DNA of 64,000 bases from Odontesthes bonariensis (GCF_027942865.1 NC_134515.1:30680449-30744448); one strand, 5' to 3'. Shown: positions 1-12,153, counted from the first letter of the stretch. Translations and numbers: made by a program. Notes: generated by a model not told the origin, from the sequence alone.

Positions 1-305
1 AACCTACTTTTATGGCTAAGTGCTTCTTCTTCTCCTGTTTAGGTCTGCTGGTCACTTAAATACCTCATCATTGCTTGATGTGTATGGACACACGCAGGGA
101 TGTAACAGCCACAGAGGAACTAAAGGACCAGTTACGTCTTCTGTCCTTAATTATATGTTATTTTACAGGTTCATAAGTTTATTTATGGTGATCTAATACA
201 GTATGTTTATATACAAATGTAATGTTAAAAAAAAAAATCAAATTTTTCCTCAGTCTCTACTGACTGGAGAAGTCTGGACTATAAATTAGGCGTTTTGGAC
301 TATTA
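1..305. other. Left-edge stretch, presumed vwa5b1 intron
   Basis: No exon, repeat terminus or RNA gene is recognisable. It lies downstream of vwa5b1 exon 6 on the minus strand, so it is probably intron. Confidence 0.35.
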
Positions 306-958
306 AGGATAAGACCGGTTTTTTGACATTGGGCCCTTGATTTCACATTATAACATGATGTTCTACTCACCCCTGCTTGTTGTTGGTCATTTGGAGCTGT
401 TCCGAAGATATTCGAGAGGCGTCTGGCTGCTCTCTTGAGATATTCGGCCATGAAACGGTTTCCTATGGGCAAGCTTATATAGGCACAAACTATGCTGTTT
501 ATAATTTATTAATTACTCTACACTAGCACTGATAACGTGGAGGTGCGTCGCTTACTTAAAAAAATCCGGGTTACTGTAATTTTGAATTTTTGTCGTAAAG
601 TGGGTGTTACTGACGTCCTCGTGGTGCTTCTGCCACAGACAGCCCACAGACCTGCTGCCTATTTATTCATTCGGCTAAAATTCAAAATTAGTAACCCGGA
701 TTTTTTTAAGTAAGCGACCCACCTCCACGTTATCAGTGCTAGTGTAGAGTAATTAATAAATTATAAACAGCATAGTTTGTGCCTGTATAAGCTTGCCCAT
801 AGGAAACCGTTTTATGGCCGAATATCTCAAGAGAGCAGCCAGACGCCTCTCGAATATCTTCGGAACAGCTCCAAATAACCAACAACAAGCAGGGGTGAGT
901 AGAACATCGTGTTATAATGTGAAATCAAGGACCCAATGTAAAAAACCGGTCTTATCCT
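306..958. mobile_element. Foldback (palindromic) transposon with mirrored exon-like arms
   Basis: Two inverted arms, 306-590 and 677-958, are nearly identical over about 280 bases around an 86-base loop. The outer ends read AGGATAAGACCGG and its reverse complement, and a TTA target duplication flanks the element at 303-305 and 959-961. Both arms carry the same reading frame, MAEYLKRAARRLSNIFGTAP, running into a gtgagt splice donor. A 3-bp TTA duplication fits PIF/Harbinger; TTAA-type transposons are an alternative if one base was gained. Confidence 0.75.
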
Positions 959-3302
959 TTAAGCTAAGCCATTACAGTTACAGGCACAAATGAGCTGAAC
1001 TTCTTTTAGTGTTCAAGTCTTGCTTTAAGACTTAAAGCTTTATATACTTTAAGTCACTGGAAGTTGACATACAGTATAGTCTTAACGGACTGCTTTTTTG
1101 TCACTATTTCTAAGGCTTGTAAGCTTGTAAGCAAGCTGTCTGACAAAAGAAACAGAAATTAGATGATGTGTGAATGAGAGTAGTGAGAGTAGCTTTATTA
1201 GGAATTTGGCTGTACAGTATTAATATACACTTGAGTTTTACTGTTTTACAAAAAGATGGAACTTTGGAGCCTGTGTGACGAGGAAAGCTTTGGTATAATT
1301 AAACATGTATGTGCAGTAGTAGCTGGACTCCCACCAACATTATCTGAGTGTGTTTGTGTGGTTTTGAGCACTTTGATTTCATACAATTTCAGCCAGATTG
1401 ACATGTTTACATGGATTTTAAAAGTGCAGTTTTGGACTGACTAACACAATAATTGCTTTTTCCTTATTTTCTTCACGCGCCATTTACATGTTCCATGTCC
1501 TCTCGGGAGCGGTAAATTTATGCCACTGTTAGGGGTGCTGACACTGTTAACACATTTTCCCATCTATTGTCCTTTTGTCAATTTGTGTTGGATCTTTAAT
1601 ATTCTCCAAACTGTAAAAAAAAAAAAAAAAAAAAAGATGAATTAATCCTCAGTTTTATAGACACTGAGGAGCATGAGAATCATAGTGTTACTTAAGTATT
1701 CCTGTAATATTTCTATGAAAGCACCCCACATGCAATATCTAATATAACAAACTATTAACTCCACTCAATATACAAAAACCAATGGTTTCCAGCTTTTCTA
1801 GCCTCTGTTAATTTACAGAAACCAATCACTTTTTAGATTTATGCAAATTTTAAGCAGTTTAATCAATCAATGATATTTTCCCTTCTAAACTTCTTACATG
1901 ATTTAGTTAAAAACAAGTTTAAGTAATCCAATATATAACCAAAAAATCTAACATTAAAGTCTTACAAGAAAACAGATTTTAACTTTTTTCTGTCTCTCTC
2001 TGTTTCTCCTGTTCCTTTAATTTAATTTAAGTGACTTTTCAGATTGTCACTGCATACGATTATTAACAGGAAAAATATATATACGCCACCTCTAACAATT
2101 TTAAAGCAGACAAGAGAACAGACAGTTTAACTCTGGATGCTTCGTGTACACTTGAAGTGGTGTAGGACAAGTTACTAATTAACCTGAAATGACCATGCTC
2201 AACGTTTATACTGTGTTTACAGAATATACAGTGAAAGCTTCGATGCATTTATACACACGCATACAAAAAAACAAAGTAAATACATAAAGCGTTATTAAGA
2301 TATTTGATGCACAAATCCATTAACAGTACTGGTCTAGACAAATATGTATTTAGGATAATAGCAGTTCTGTTAGATTGAAATTATTGCAATATAAAGATTT
2401 AGACTGGACGTATATGGTCATACTGCAGTCCTTAATTTTTAAAAACACTAACCAGTTTAGATAGTGGCCATCCCAAGCATCTCTAAAAAAAAAAAACAAA
2501 CTCAAGCTAAAGCTAGCTAGCGCAAGTAAGTAGAAGTAGGGCTGATATCTTAGCTTTTGAAAGCTTTTGGTTGATTCAAATGATTTGCAGTGTTTAAATT
2601 ACCTTCAAAATACAATTTCAAAGATGGTAATTGTCATTTTAGTCCTTATTTAGTTCAGTATAAATTATGTACAGTATATCTTAAATTATTTAACTCAAAA
2701 TAGCACGTAAATTAAATTCCTGACAACTACTGACAATAAGTGGTCATTTAAATTTATCTTCTTAAATGAAGTAGTTAAAAAGCATGATGAAGTTAAAGAT
2801 CATATTTATACTTATTAACATATTTTGTACTTTGTCTTGATGTTTTTCAAATGTACAGTAATTCTTGTGAAATTGAATAACACTCAACATTTTTACTCAA
2901 CTTCTGCTTTTGCCTAAATATATTTCTCAAAACACATTTCAACATTTCAATGAAACACAAAGACATTTTAGAAGACAGCATTTCAGAATGCACCCCATTT
3001 CACAAAATGACAATAATGCACATTAACAGTTTAGAAAATAAACCACAATTCAACTCAAAAACAACAAAAAGAATAACGTTCTTGTTTTTTTAAGACAACA
3101 TAACAAAACTAAAAGCATGACATATCACAAAACGAGACAATTCAAAGACACAATTCCAAAAACATATTTCAAAAACATGGCAAAGCTAAACAGGCAAAAA
3201 CATTTATCTGAACCACTGAAAACATACTTACTATTTATGTTATCTTATATTTTCTGAAATATTACATTTCCTGAAATATTTCCATTTATGTTAATTGTGT
3301 TG
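959..3302. other. AT-rich presumed vwa5b1 intron
   Basis: About 2.3 kb of AT-rich DNA with an A-run at 1616-1635. No exon, transposon terminus or RNA gene could be supported on either strand. Confidence 0.35.
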
Positions 3303-3306
3303 TTAA

Positions 3307-3909
3307 AGCTGCAGTCTGCAAGATTTGTTGTTGTCATATGTAAAGTCCTACTTTTTGGCATTTTAAGAGTTTACATGATCTATCAGAACGCTTGAAGTTG
3401 AAAACGGTGACCTCCGTAGTCGCAAAATGCAAGAAATGCTTATTTTTTAACCGTAAAAAAAAAAAGTTATTCAACTTCCTGTCCCGCCCCTTCAAAACAC
3501 ATGAGAACTCTTGCACGTAGACGTGCACGCCAGATGCGCCTACACGACTCCTCATTCATCAACTCACCTGTCATTTGCGATCATGGAAGACACAGTAAGT
3601 AGACAAGCCCGTAATGAAGTTCAATAGTCTAGATAAATAAGCGTGGGGACGAGCCTACCTTGTATCGCGCGTGCACAATCTGTGATTGACAGGCAACAGA
3701 GCCCAGCTCGTAAACCTGATTGGTTACCTTTTACCGGTCCGGTCTGCAATTTTGTAAACAAACCTGCTGGCTTTGGAGGGACCTAGCGGGACAAATAGGG
3801 GACCTAGAGAACTCGTTTTTTTTTTGTATTGGGGTATTTAATGTATTACTTTCAGAATCCCCGGACAGTTCCAGGCATTATGCTTGAAAAAGAGTTGCAG
3901 ACTGCAGCT
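3307..3909. mobile_element. TTAA-target MITE, copy 1 of the AGCTGCAGTCTGC family
   Basis: Terminal inverted repeats AGCTGCAGTCTGC / GCAGACTGCAGCT are flanked by TTAA at 3303-3306 and 3910-3913. The interior is nearly identical to the copy at 9402-10000. TTAA duplication is typical of piggyBac and Kolobok transposons. Non-autonomous: no transposase frame. Confidence 0.85.
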
Positions 3910-3913
3910 TTAA

Positions 3914-4384
3914 AAGGCCATTGTGCTCTGTTGCTGTTATGATTTGTGAAACATTTTTGGGGGGGGCAATGTTGTGTTTTTCTATTTATGTATTTCATTA
4001 CTGATTTCTTAATTTTTGGATTTATGTTGTCTTTTGTCTTATTAATGATGGAAAATCTACTTTTTACCATTTACAGACTTAAAAGAATAATTTACACTTT
4101 TTTAATTTTTCCAAAACACTAAAGATGTCAAGATAAATGTCATACACAAAGAAGAAATAACTAAAACAAACAGAAGAGTACTCAATTCCACTCTGTAGTA
4201 ATTTAAGCTGTGACTTTGTAGTAGATTGCATTATACTGCAACATGAAATATCACAATGTAGCCTTACAGAAATAGTCTTTGTTGCAGCACTTTGCTTTTG
4301 TGTATCTCACCCTTCAAAATGAAATCGAAATTTTTTTATTCTCATCAGTTCAGGTAAATAGGAGCTGATGTCGGCAACACTCAC
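3914..4384. other. vwa5b1 intron 6 sequence
   Basis: Stretch directly downstream (minus strand) of vwa5b1 exon 6. It contains a G-run at 3960 and no further exon or recognised repeat. Confidence 0.4.
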
Positions 4385-7300
4385 TTTCCTCTCATTGCTG
4401 GAGTCCTTCTTGGAGGCTTTGATGAAATCGCTCCGGCTGTGAAGATACTCATCGTACTCCTCCTGCGTCATGTCGCCATTCTCAATGAGCACATGTGGCT
4501 GATGAGGTTCTGAAGTGGCACAGTGATTCAGAACAAAGACATCACCATGAATATTGTCAGTGGTTGGACAATTATAAGCTGACTGCATATATAAATGCAG
4601 TATCACAACATATGTGTTGTGTTTATTTTACAAAGATTCCAAATATTTGTTTAGCCAAGGAAAGAATAAGTCTTAATCAAATCAAAGTATTTTTGTATGT
4701 GGTTTTGGCAGAGTACTATGTACTATCATTGTAGACCTCTGACTTTAGGTCACATTTCTTTTTGTACCTTGCTCTGCCATCCATCCATTCATCTTTCGGC
4801 CGTGGCTCAGTGGATTATCCAATAACCGGAAGGTTCACCACTCAAAGATTGGTGAACTGACAGTCCATTTCCTTGCCACGGCCTAGGTTTCCTTGAGAAA
4901 GGCACCGTACCATGCTCCCAAGGCACTGTGAATGGCTGCCCACTGCTCCAATGTATATGGCATCTGTCTCCATTAGTGAATGACCCTGTGCATGTGCATG
5001 TTTGTGTTCAACAGGTGCCAAACTGGATGGGTTAAACGTGGAGGAGTAATTTTGTGTATTTCCTGTATCTACATGACAATAAGTCTGATCTTTATCTTAT
5101 CAATCAATAACTACTTTGTGCAGCGTACATTAAATATTTATACATTTCAATTTGTGCATTATTAAAGTACCTTGAAACTTAAGCATTTAAAAAAAAAGGG
5201 AATCTATCAGAAACCCTAAACAGTGGCTGGAAAAAGAAAAAGAAAGAAAAATGTATGCTGCCAATGTAAAATGATGTGCAATACAAGTCTCCTTAGTCTT
5301 CTTCCATCTGTCTGCACAAGCTGAACATCCATGTTGTGACTGAAACTGCAGCACCAGTCTAAATTGAATTAACTTGCCCTGCTCTGGCCACAAGTCTGCT
5401 TGTGAACAAAACCCTCATAAAAGGCCTATCGCATCAGTGTGACCAGGGCTCATTCTGGCCTCTGGGAGAAACCGGCCCACACATTCTGTAGGTCAAGACA
5501 GCAGTAAGGGACAAAAAAGAGCACCAGAGGAGAAAACCTTCGCTAATTCACACCCACACAATGGAGTCTGACTTCTGGCATGTCACATATTGATAACCAG
5601 GAGCCTTTTTTTTCCTTACGAATCACTCACACACACGAAGTGTGGCAGTGAGTCACCTTTCTGCTTATCTTATTACAGGCCAAATATTGTGTCACGAAAA
5701 GAGCCAAGAAAATTTCAGAATATTTTACTTATGACTGGAGGAAAGACTATCTGCAGGGATGTACCGCTGTGAGTTTTGAAGTTATAGACCTACCGCTGGG
5801 GTAGATGAGGATTTCGACCGGGTAGTCGTAAGTGTACTTGTCAGCCAGAGTGATGATGACGTTGGTGGCAGAGCGGGCTAGAGAGTCAGCATCAGCTCGG
5901 ATGGCATGAGAAGGGCTCTCTACACCTACATAGAGAAGTAACCACATTAGATCAAGTAACAAGTGGCTCCACCTCCACTAATAACAGAAATTATTACTCA
6001 AGGCTGTAAATGAGACGACATATCCAAAAGATTTTAAATTGCTAGACAATTTTTACACTGATGCATTCGAGCGGTCATCCAGAGTCAACATCAAACAACT
6101 GAAGTCATCAAATTTTTCATTTCAAATAGCTTCACTTTCGGGGCAGACATTAATTTTCTTTGTTGCATGAAGTACATCAAATTAAATCAATACCCCTGTC
6201 ACTTATGGAGGAAAAACAACGTATTCAGCAACTCCTCTCATCACAGCAACCATGTGGGCTTTTTGTCCATGCCCTTAATACACATACTGACTTCCTGTGA
6301 AGTAATGTCTGAACAAGCAGCAGAGAAAAAAGTTGGTTGTTGGTGTTAACCTGAATAGTGTGTTCATTTCTGAGTTACATTTAGTTAATGACGCCACTTC
6401 ACTAAAGCATTTTTGTCACTTCCAACTTGGGTTTTGGCATTGACATTACTTGATTAGAATTAGAAATCAAAACTAATTGGTTAGGGTTAAAAAACAATCA
6501 TGGTAAGGAATAAGATACAGTCATTTTACAACACAACCATTACCTGCATGGGCATAATTTTTTTTAAGTTGTCTTGCTTTATTAACAAAGATCCCAAATA
6601 TTTGTCTAGCCTGGTACAGGAAATAATAAGTCTTAGGTGAAATCATAGTATTTTTGTATGTGGTTTTGGCAGAGTACTAATATGTACTGTAATTGTAGAC
6701 CTCTGAGTTTAGAAATTGTTTTTGTACCTTGCTCTGCCATCCAGCAATTCATATTTCATACCCAACATGTTATGACAAAACTGGAAAATCATCATGGTTA
6801 TGGCTAAAATGCATTGTTTTTACAATGTATCCTTTACCTTAATGGATGCCATTTTCACAATCCACATTCAGTTCTTATGATGACTACAAGAGGTCACATA
6901 TGCATTTATTGGTCGTTTTGACCTGCATGAACAAATACCCCATGGGACTCTATTTGGGACAGTCTATTTGTACAAAAGTAAGAGCTACCAAGAATTACAA
7001 TAATTGTGGATTTGCACAGGTAGTAAAGTTCAATTCTCTTACCTGCTAGAAGATAGGGAGCCCGTATCTCCAGCTGGAAGTTGAATTCGTAATCCATGGA
7101 GTTAATGGCCTCCTCCTCCAGCAGGGAAGCCAAACACAGCTGAGGGGAGCTTGGATTTTGATCATGAGGACTTGAGGCCCAGGTGTGTCTGTCACGCCTA
7201 AAAGTGGTAAAGTACAACTACCTTGGAAAGAAGCCACTCTGAATTCACATAAGAATGGTAAGTAGAGTCAATACTACTACTACTACTGTATGTAACATGG

Positions 7301-10300
7301 ACATCCAATTTATAGTGTGAGATCTGACTTAGAAATCAATTAGATTTATAAACAGGATGTATCATGGTTTAATACGACAAGAGGATCATTTGTTTTTACT
7401 GTTTTATGTCTTAGATTGTTTCCTTACGTTCTGGAGAAGTTTGGGGATAGTCCCTGCTCCTCGTTGATGGTCCTCTGCACCCGAGGGGTGCACACTGGTG
7501 GGGATGAGACCCTGATGCCACCACTGGGCAATGTGGTAAGCTCTGAGGAGGTACTGACCAGGATATGGACTGTCTCCATTGAAGGGATGTTCCCTAGGTT
7601 AACCACTAACACTGTCTTCTCAAAATCTTCATCCATCACTATGTGTCCTGTTACACCAGATTAGACAACAAACATTCAAAATGTAAGCAACTATCACAGT
7701 GATTATGACACTGTGTCAAAACCAATCTGAGAGCAACATAATGGGGGGCTTTTAGGAGACTCCTAAGGCTAGATTTAAAGGTGACATATTGTGCCCTTTT
7801 AAAAAATGTACACAATTTTCTGAGATCTTATTTAAATCTATGAGACAGGCTTTGGTCATATTATCTTAAGCTTATTAGCCCTTCTCTCACCCCAACTGAA
7901 ACACAACTGCTCATACCAGGCTACTTTTAGGAGCAAAAGGTTAGGAACTACTCCGCCCACCCCCACCCTTTCTGGTGAGGTGAGAACTACTCACCCTAGT
8001 CAAGTTTTCGAACAGAAACTGACTGTCTTTGACAGAACCAAGCAGCTACATCTGTTTGGCCCGAAATCAGACCCTGAACAAGAAGGAGTTCCCAGAGAGG
8101 TTCAACCATCAAGGCTTCAACTGGACATCAGTGAAGGGTTAGTTTAGTATGTTTGCACGTTGGCCAAGCATACACTGTTATGCTTGACTGTTGCTAACAA
8201 AAAAGTTGATCAACATGTGCTTGTGAGTAACATGTAAGTTACCTGTCATCAAACTCTGCGCATCCAGTGTAAGATTTAATGCAGTAAACACAAGCATAAT
8301 GAAGCTGTTCTTCCAGTCATACCAAAACACTTTAGCTCTTTATGTAGATAAAGATAGTTACTCTATTGATCCAGGAGTGAAACTATTTAGCAATGTAGCG
8401 CAATAAGTTAGCAACAGATGCAAGTAAACAATGCTTTCTTATAGGGATGTCCCGATCCGATCACGTGATCGGAAATTGGGGCCGACCATGTGGTTTCAGA
8501 CTTGATCGGAATCGGACGTTTCATCCCGATCAGCGATCGGATATATAGTTTATCTATATATGTATAGATGAAAAGTGGATGACAAAAACGTTGCGATTGC
8601 AAACTGTGAGATATGCAAACTTGGTAATTCAAGAGGTGGCAAGGACTTCGCTAACATCCTAGATGAGAACATTAACAGGCTCAAACCTGACAAGGTAGAG
8701 ATGTTGGTTTTCATCAAGAAAAACGTACATTTTCTTCTCTGAAGCCAGAGGAGGAGAGTAAAGCTGGATTTATAGTTGACGCATCGCTCGTCAAAATGAC
8801 GTTTCAGGCATGAAAAGATGGCGCAGCGCGTTGTCGTGCACCAGTCGAATTTTGTAACTTTGCGCGCGCTGAGAACGACAAACCGGATGGACCAAGTTGA
8901 AAACAGGCTCACGGCTGACGGTTCTGTCATGTAAAATACTTTGTATAAATGATGTCGTTAGGAATTTACTGTTGTTTCATTCACTGGAAGTGGCTTTGAG
9001 TATTAGCGCTATATAAAACCAATCTATTATTATTATTATTGTTGCATCCTGAAAGGTAACGATAATTCCCAAGTGTGTCCATTGAAGCACACTAAGAAAC
9101 AAACAAAGAAACAAACAAAGGGTAACACAATACACTAGGTTCTAAGCATTTCATCTTCCAGATAATGCAGCAGTATCATTGATGACAGTGTTACTGCTCT
9201 TGACAGTGGCATTGTTTTCTTCTCGACTTTTGTCTTAGAGTAGTTAGAGGTAACCTTCACGTAGCAGCGACACCTCTGTGACGGAGAAGATTGCAACAAC
9301 TGGCGCATCGACTTACGCCATTATATATAGCCGGCACGAAATCGTGACGTCATCAACACCGCTCGCGCTAGCAGACGCGTCAACCATGCTAGAGCCTTTA
9401 AAGCTGCAGTCTGCAGGATTTGTTGTTGTCATACGTAAAGTCCTGATTTTTGGCATTTTAAGAGTTTACATGATCTATCAGAACGCTTGAAGTTGAAAAC
9501 GGTGACCTCCGTAGTCGCAAAATGCAAGAAATGCTTATTTTTTAACCGAAAAATAAAAAGTTATTCAACTTCCTGTCCCGCCCCATCAAAACACATGAGA
9601 ACTCTTGCACGTCTACGTGCACGCCAGATGCGCCTACACGACTCCTCATTCATCAACTCATCTGTCATTTGCGATCATGGAAGACACAGTAAGTAGACTA
9701 GCCCGTAATGAAGTTCAATAGTCCAGATAAATAAGCGTGGGGACGAGCCTACCTTGTATCACGCATGCACAATCGGTGATTGACAGGCAGCAGAGCCCAG
9801 CTCGTAACCTGATTGGTTACCTTTTACCGGTCCGGTCTGCAATTTTGTAAACAAACCTGCTGGCTTTGGAGGGACCTAGCGGGACATATAGGGGACCTAG
9901 AGAACTCATTTTTTTTGTATTGGGGTATTTAATGTACTACTTTCAGAATCCCCGGACAGTTCCAGGCATTATGCTTGAAAAAGAGTTGCAGACTGCAGCT
10001 TTAAAGGCGGATTTACAGTTGACGCGTCACTCACGGCGGTGGCGGCCCGTCAAAATGACGTTTCAGGTTGCCTTGAAAAGACAGCGCAGCGCGTTGGGAG
10101 ACTTTATGAATGTAAAGCCCCCCTTTTTTTTCCCAAGTACTGCTTATTTTTTTATATTTTTTTTATGTGGCCCAAAACCACAGGATGACACAGCAACTGC
10201 ATCGCACGCATGAGACTGGGCAAATGATTGTGTGTGTGTGTGCACAGGTCCCACATGAACCATGCTCAGTTATGAGTGCATAGTGTATATCAACCTTGTA

Positions 10301-10969
10301 AAACTGGGAGCGCGGCCCTCTGAGCAGTCCCACCCACTCAGAGAAAAGCGCTTTGAGTGGTCAGCTAGACTAGACAAGCGCTTTAGAAGTACAGTCCATT
10401 TACCATTTTACATGACTGTTGTCATCACAACAAAGTCCTTTAACATACACATATGGGAATTCCTTTGAAACTTTGCTTCCATACCAATATTGATCAGCCT
10501 TACCACTACCACTCTGCGGAGCTCCATTGATGGTATTGCAGCTTTCCAGATAACAGTCATCAATTTTTGCCTTGTCTTTTATTTGCAGTGTGATAATTTG
10601 ACTGGATATCATAGCCTCGAACCCTACAACAATGGAATTTTCCTCCAATGGATATATGAAGATGCCTAAAAGGTAGAGAGAGAGGCAATACACAAACAGA
10701 TGATGAACTCAAAAGAGCAAACAAGCAATCACCAACATGCAGTCGATAAAAACTCATTTAAAAACAGCTTTCAGAACACATGGGTTGAAACCGAATGTAA
10801 GTGGTTACAATTTGAAGTACTCTCACTTACCCTCAATTGCATGATCCTCAATGTTTTCATAGGTCATAGAGGCAGTTAGAGCCAGGGTGTAACCCCTGAC
10901 ACAGGAAGTGATGTCAGATACACTGAGCGGCAGAGCACACCGGTTTTCCTTGTTAATAAGTCCAGGCAT
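4385..10969 (-). CDS. vwa5b1: vwa5b1-like gene, first six coding exons (5' part only)
   Basis: Six minus-strand exons in transcription order: 10969-10831, 10665-10504, 7647-7428, 7197-7043, 5925-5794 and 4509-4385. All have AG acceptors and GT donors, and reading phases join without a break (933 nt, 311 codons). The start was chosen at MPGLINKENRCALPL because VWA5B proteins begin with MPGL and the ATG has A at -3. The encoded part matches the VWA5B1 amino-terminal half, including the VIT (inter-alpha-trypsin) region; recognisable blocks are GFEAMISSQIITLQIKDKAK, STSSELTTLPSGG and NFQLEIRAPYLLAG. The von Willebrand A domain with its metal site would follow and is not in the window: exon 6 ends in ERK at a gtgagt donor, and no continuation is visible in 1-4384. 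Family function is poorly known, so none is assigned. Resemblance is closer to VWA5B1 than VWA5B2 (from memory). Introns are filled with mobile elements. An upstream non-coding exon is likely but was not located. Confidence 0.9.
4640..4793 (+). repeat. Local duplicate, copy 1 (intron 5)
   Basis: This stretch matches 6583-6753 in the same orientation over about 155 bases with scattered substitutions and small gaps, sharing the block ending in ttgctctgccatcca. The copy is cut at its right end by the SINE that starts near 4794. Confidence 0.7.
4794..5100 (+). mobile_element. tRNA-derived SINE
   Basis: It begins with a tRNA-like head (ccgtggctcagtgg), has the fish SINE middle section (ttgagaaaggcaccgtac, gtgaatggctgcccactgct) and ends in gatctttatctta. 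It is inserted in vwa5b1 intron 5. Too diverged from a tRNA, and lacking a cloverleaf, to be a functional tRNA gene. Confidence 0.7.
6583..6753 (+). repeat. Local duplicate, copy 2 (intron 4)
   Basis: Second copy of the sequence at 4640-4793, in the neighbouring vwa5b1 intron and in direct orientation, not interrupted by the SINE. It could be a local duplication or two copies of an unrecognised interspersed repeat. Confidence 0.7.
7778..7990 (+). repeat. TTAAAGGTGACATAT-type interspersed repeat
   Basis: Starts TTAAAGGTGACATATTGTGCC and shares an ordered set of short blocks (gacatat, tttggtca, ctctcaccac-like) with 55676-55870. This looks like a dispersed fish repeat with a TTAA-style end; the right terminus was not found. 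Confidence 0.45.
8443..8745 (+). mobile_element. hAT transposon deletion derivative (BED finger fused to C-terminal dimerisation region)
   Basis: The left end reads TAGGGATGTCCCGATC, a hAT-style terminus, followed by an internal palindrome ccgatcacgtgatcgg. From about 8573 a frame without stops gives CEICKLGNSRGGKDF (start of a BED zinc finger) and passes directly into NRLKPDKVEMLVFIKKN (hAT C-terminal dimerisation block). The catalytic core that normally separates them, several hundred residues, is missing. The right terminus is lost where another repeat begins near 8763. Confidence 0.7.
8763..9401. mobile_element. Decayed DNA-transposon sequence (gattta-agttgacgcgtc type)
   Basis: The left side reads ctggatttatagttgacgc and the right side gacgcgtcaacc, suggesting inverted ends. 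A related piece in the same orientation as the left end lies at 10005-10120. A short LINE/SINE tail (gcgctatataaaa with ATT repeats) is inserted at about 8985-9040. Family not named; the TTAA MITE at 9402 sits at its edge. Confidence 0.4.
9402..10000. mobile_element. TTAA-target MITE, copy 2 of the AGCTGCAGTCTGC family
   Basis: Same termini as the element at 3307-3909, with TTAA at 9398-9401 and 10001-10004. The interiors are the same orientation and almost the same length (599 against 603 bases), with few differences, so both insertions look fairly recent. Confidence 0.85.
10205..10420 (+). mobile_element. Fish SINE tail ending in gcgctttagaagtacagtccatttacc
   Basis: The 3' part carries the common fish SINE/L2-type end (aagcgctttgagtggtcag...tacagtccatttacc). 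The same family occurs at 50200-50455. It lies between vwa5b1 exon 2 and the TTAA MITE. Confidence 0.6.
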
Positions 10970-11046
10970 GTTGACGACTTTAAGATTCTGGTTTGAAAAG
11001 AAGATTAATATTAATACTATATGCCAGAGACAAATGCTGTTGCCAC

Positions 11047-11055
<9 letters not shown>

Positions 11056-11130
<75 letters not shown>
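11056..11130. repeat. (TA)n microsatellite
   Basis: About 37 uninterrupted TA units flanked by gtgtgt on both sides. Confidence 0.95.
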
Positions 11131-11136
<6 letters not shown>

Positions 11137-11352
11137 TCTTAGACAGCTATATGGGGAGGGTTTCATCTCTGTGTGAAAGACTGCATGGACAAATAGTTCA
11201 ACAACTCAACCATCAATGTCAATATTGCAAATAATCTGGTTCATGATCCATTGTTGAAAATATCATTATAAGATCCCAATAATCTACAGAAGAGTTAGCT
11301 TGATAATGGTTATCATCTTCAGACCATCAGAAAACATTGTATTGGACTAAGA

Positions 11353-12153
11353 CCTGAACTTTAACAGCCACATTAAATCTGTAACATCAGCAGCTTTTTA
11401 CCATCTAAAAAACATTGCCAGAATCAAAGGAATAGTGTCTAAACCAGACTTAGAAAGACTGATCCATGCGTTTGTCTCCAGCAGGTTAGACTACTGTAAC
11501 GGCCTGCTCACTGGGCTCTCTAAACGGGTTATAAGACAGCTGCAGTACATCCAGAACGCTGCTGCTCGAGTCCTGACTAGAACCAGGGAATACGACCATA
11601 TTAGTCCAGTGCTCAGGTCTCTGCACTGGCTTCCTGTCGCTCAGACAATAGAGTTTAAAACAGCTCTGCTTGTGTACAAGTCTCTTCACGGTCAAGCGCC
11701 AAAGTACATCTCTCACATGTTAGAGCCATATGGACTCGGGCTCTGAGAACCTCAGGGAGGGGTCTCCTGCTGGTGCCCGGAGTCAGGACTAAACAAGGTG
11801 AGGCTGCGTTTCAGTTTTATGCCCCTAAAATCTGGAACAGCCTTCCAGAAGATGTGAGACAGGCCTCAACTCTGACAATGTTTAAATCCAGGCTGAAAAC
11901 AGTTCTATTTAGCTGTGCATATGACACCTGAAAGTATTTTATCTGCACTCTTCACTTTTTAATTACTTAAAGATTATTTTAATGGGTTTTAAATTTCTTT
12001 CTTTTTTAATTTATTTCTTTTATTTATTTATTTATTTTTATTATTCCTTTTTAATGGTTTTATTGCCTTCTTGTGATTTTATGTAGCTATAAAGCACTTT
12101 GAATTGCCCTGTGTATGAATTGTGCTTTATAAATAAAATTGCCTTGCCTTGCC
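11353..12153 (+). mobile_element. L2-clade LINE, 3' end
   Basis: Translates to the C-terminal reverse-transcriptase region of L2-type LINEs (LIHAFVSSRLDYCNGLLTGL, NAAARVLTRT, SPVLRSLHWLPV), with a frameshift after about 11745 and continuation NSLPEDVRQASTLTMFKSRL. It ends in aataaaattgccttgccttgcc, a typical L2 tail. 5' truncated. Confidence 0.85.

Noticed and set aside
4794..4870. tRNA-like head that could be taken as a tRNA gene
   Set aside because: No complete cloverleaf or anticodon arm; followed by a SINE body and tail. The same applies to the heads at 37140 and 28160.
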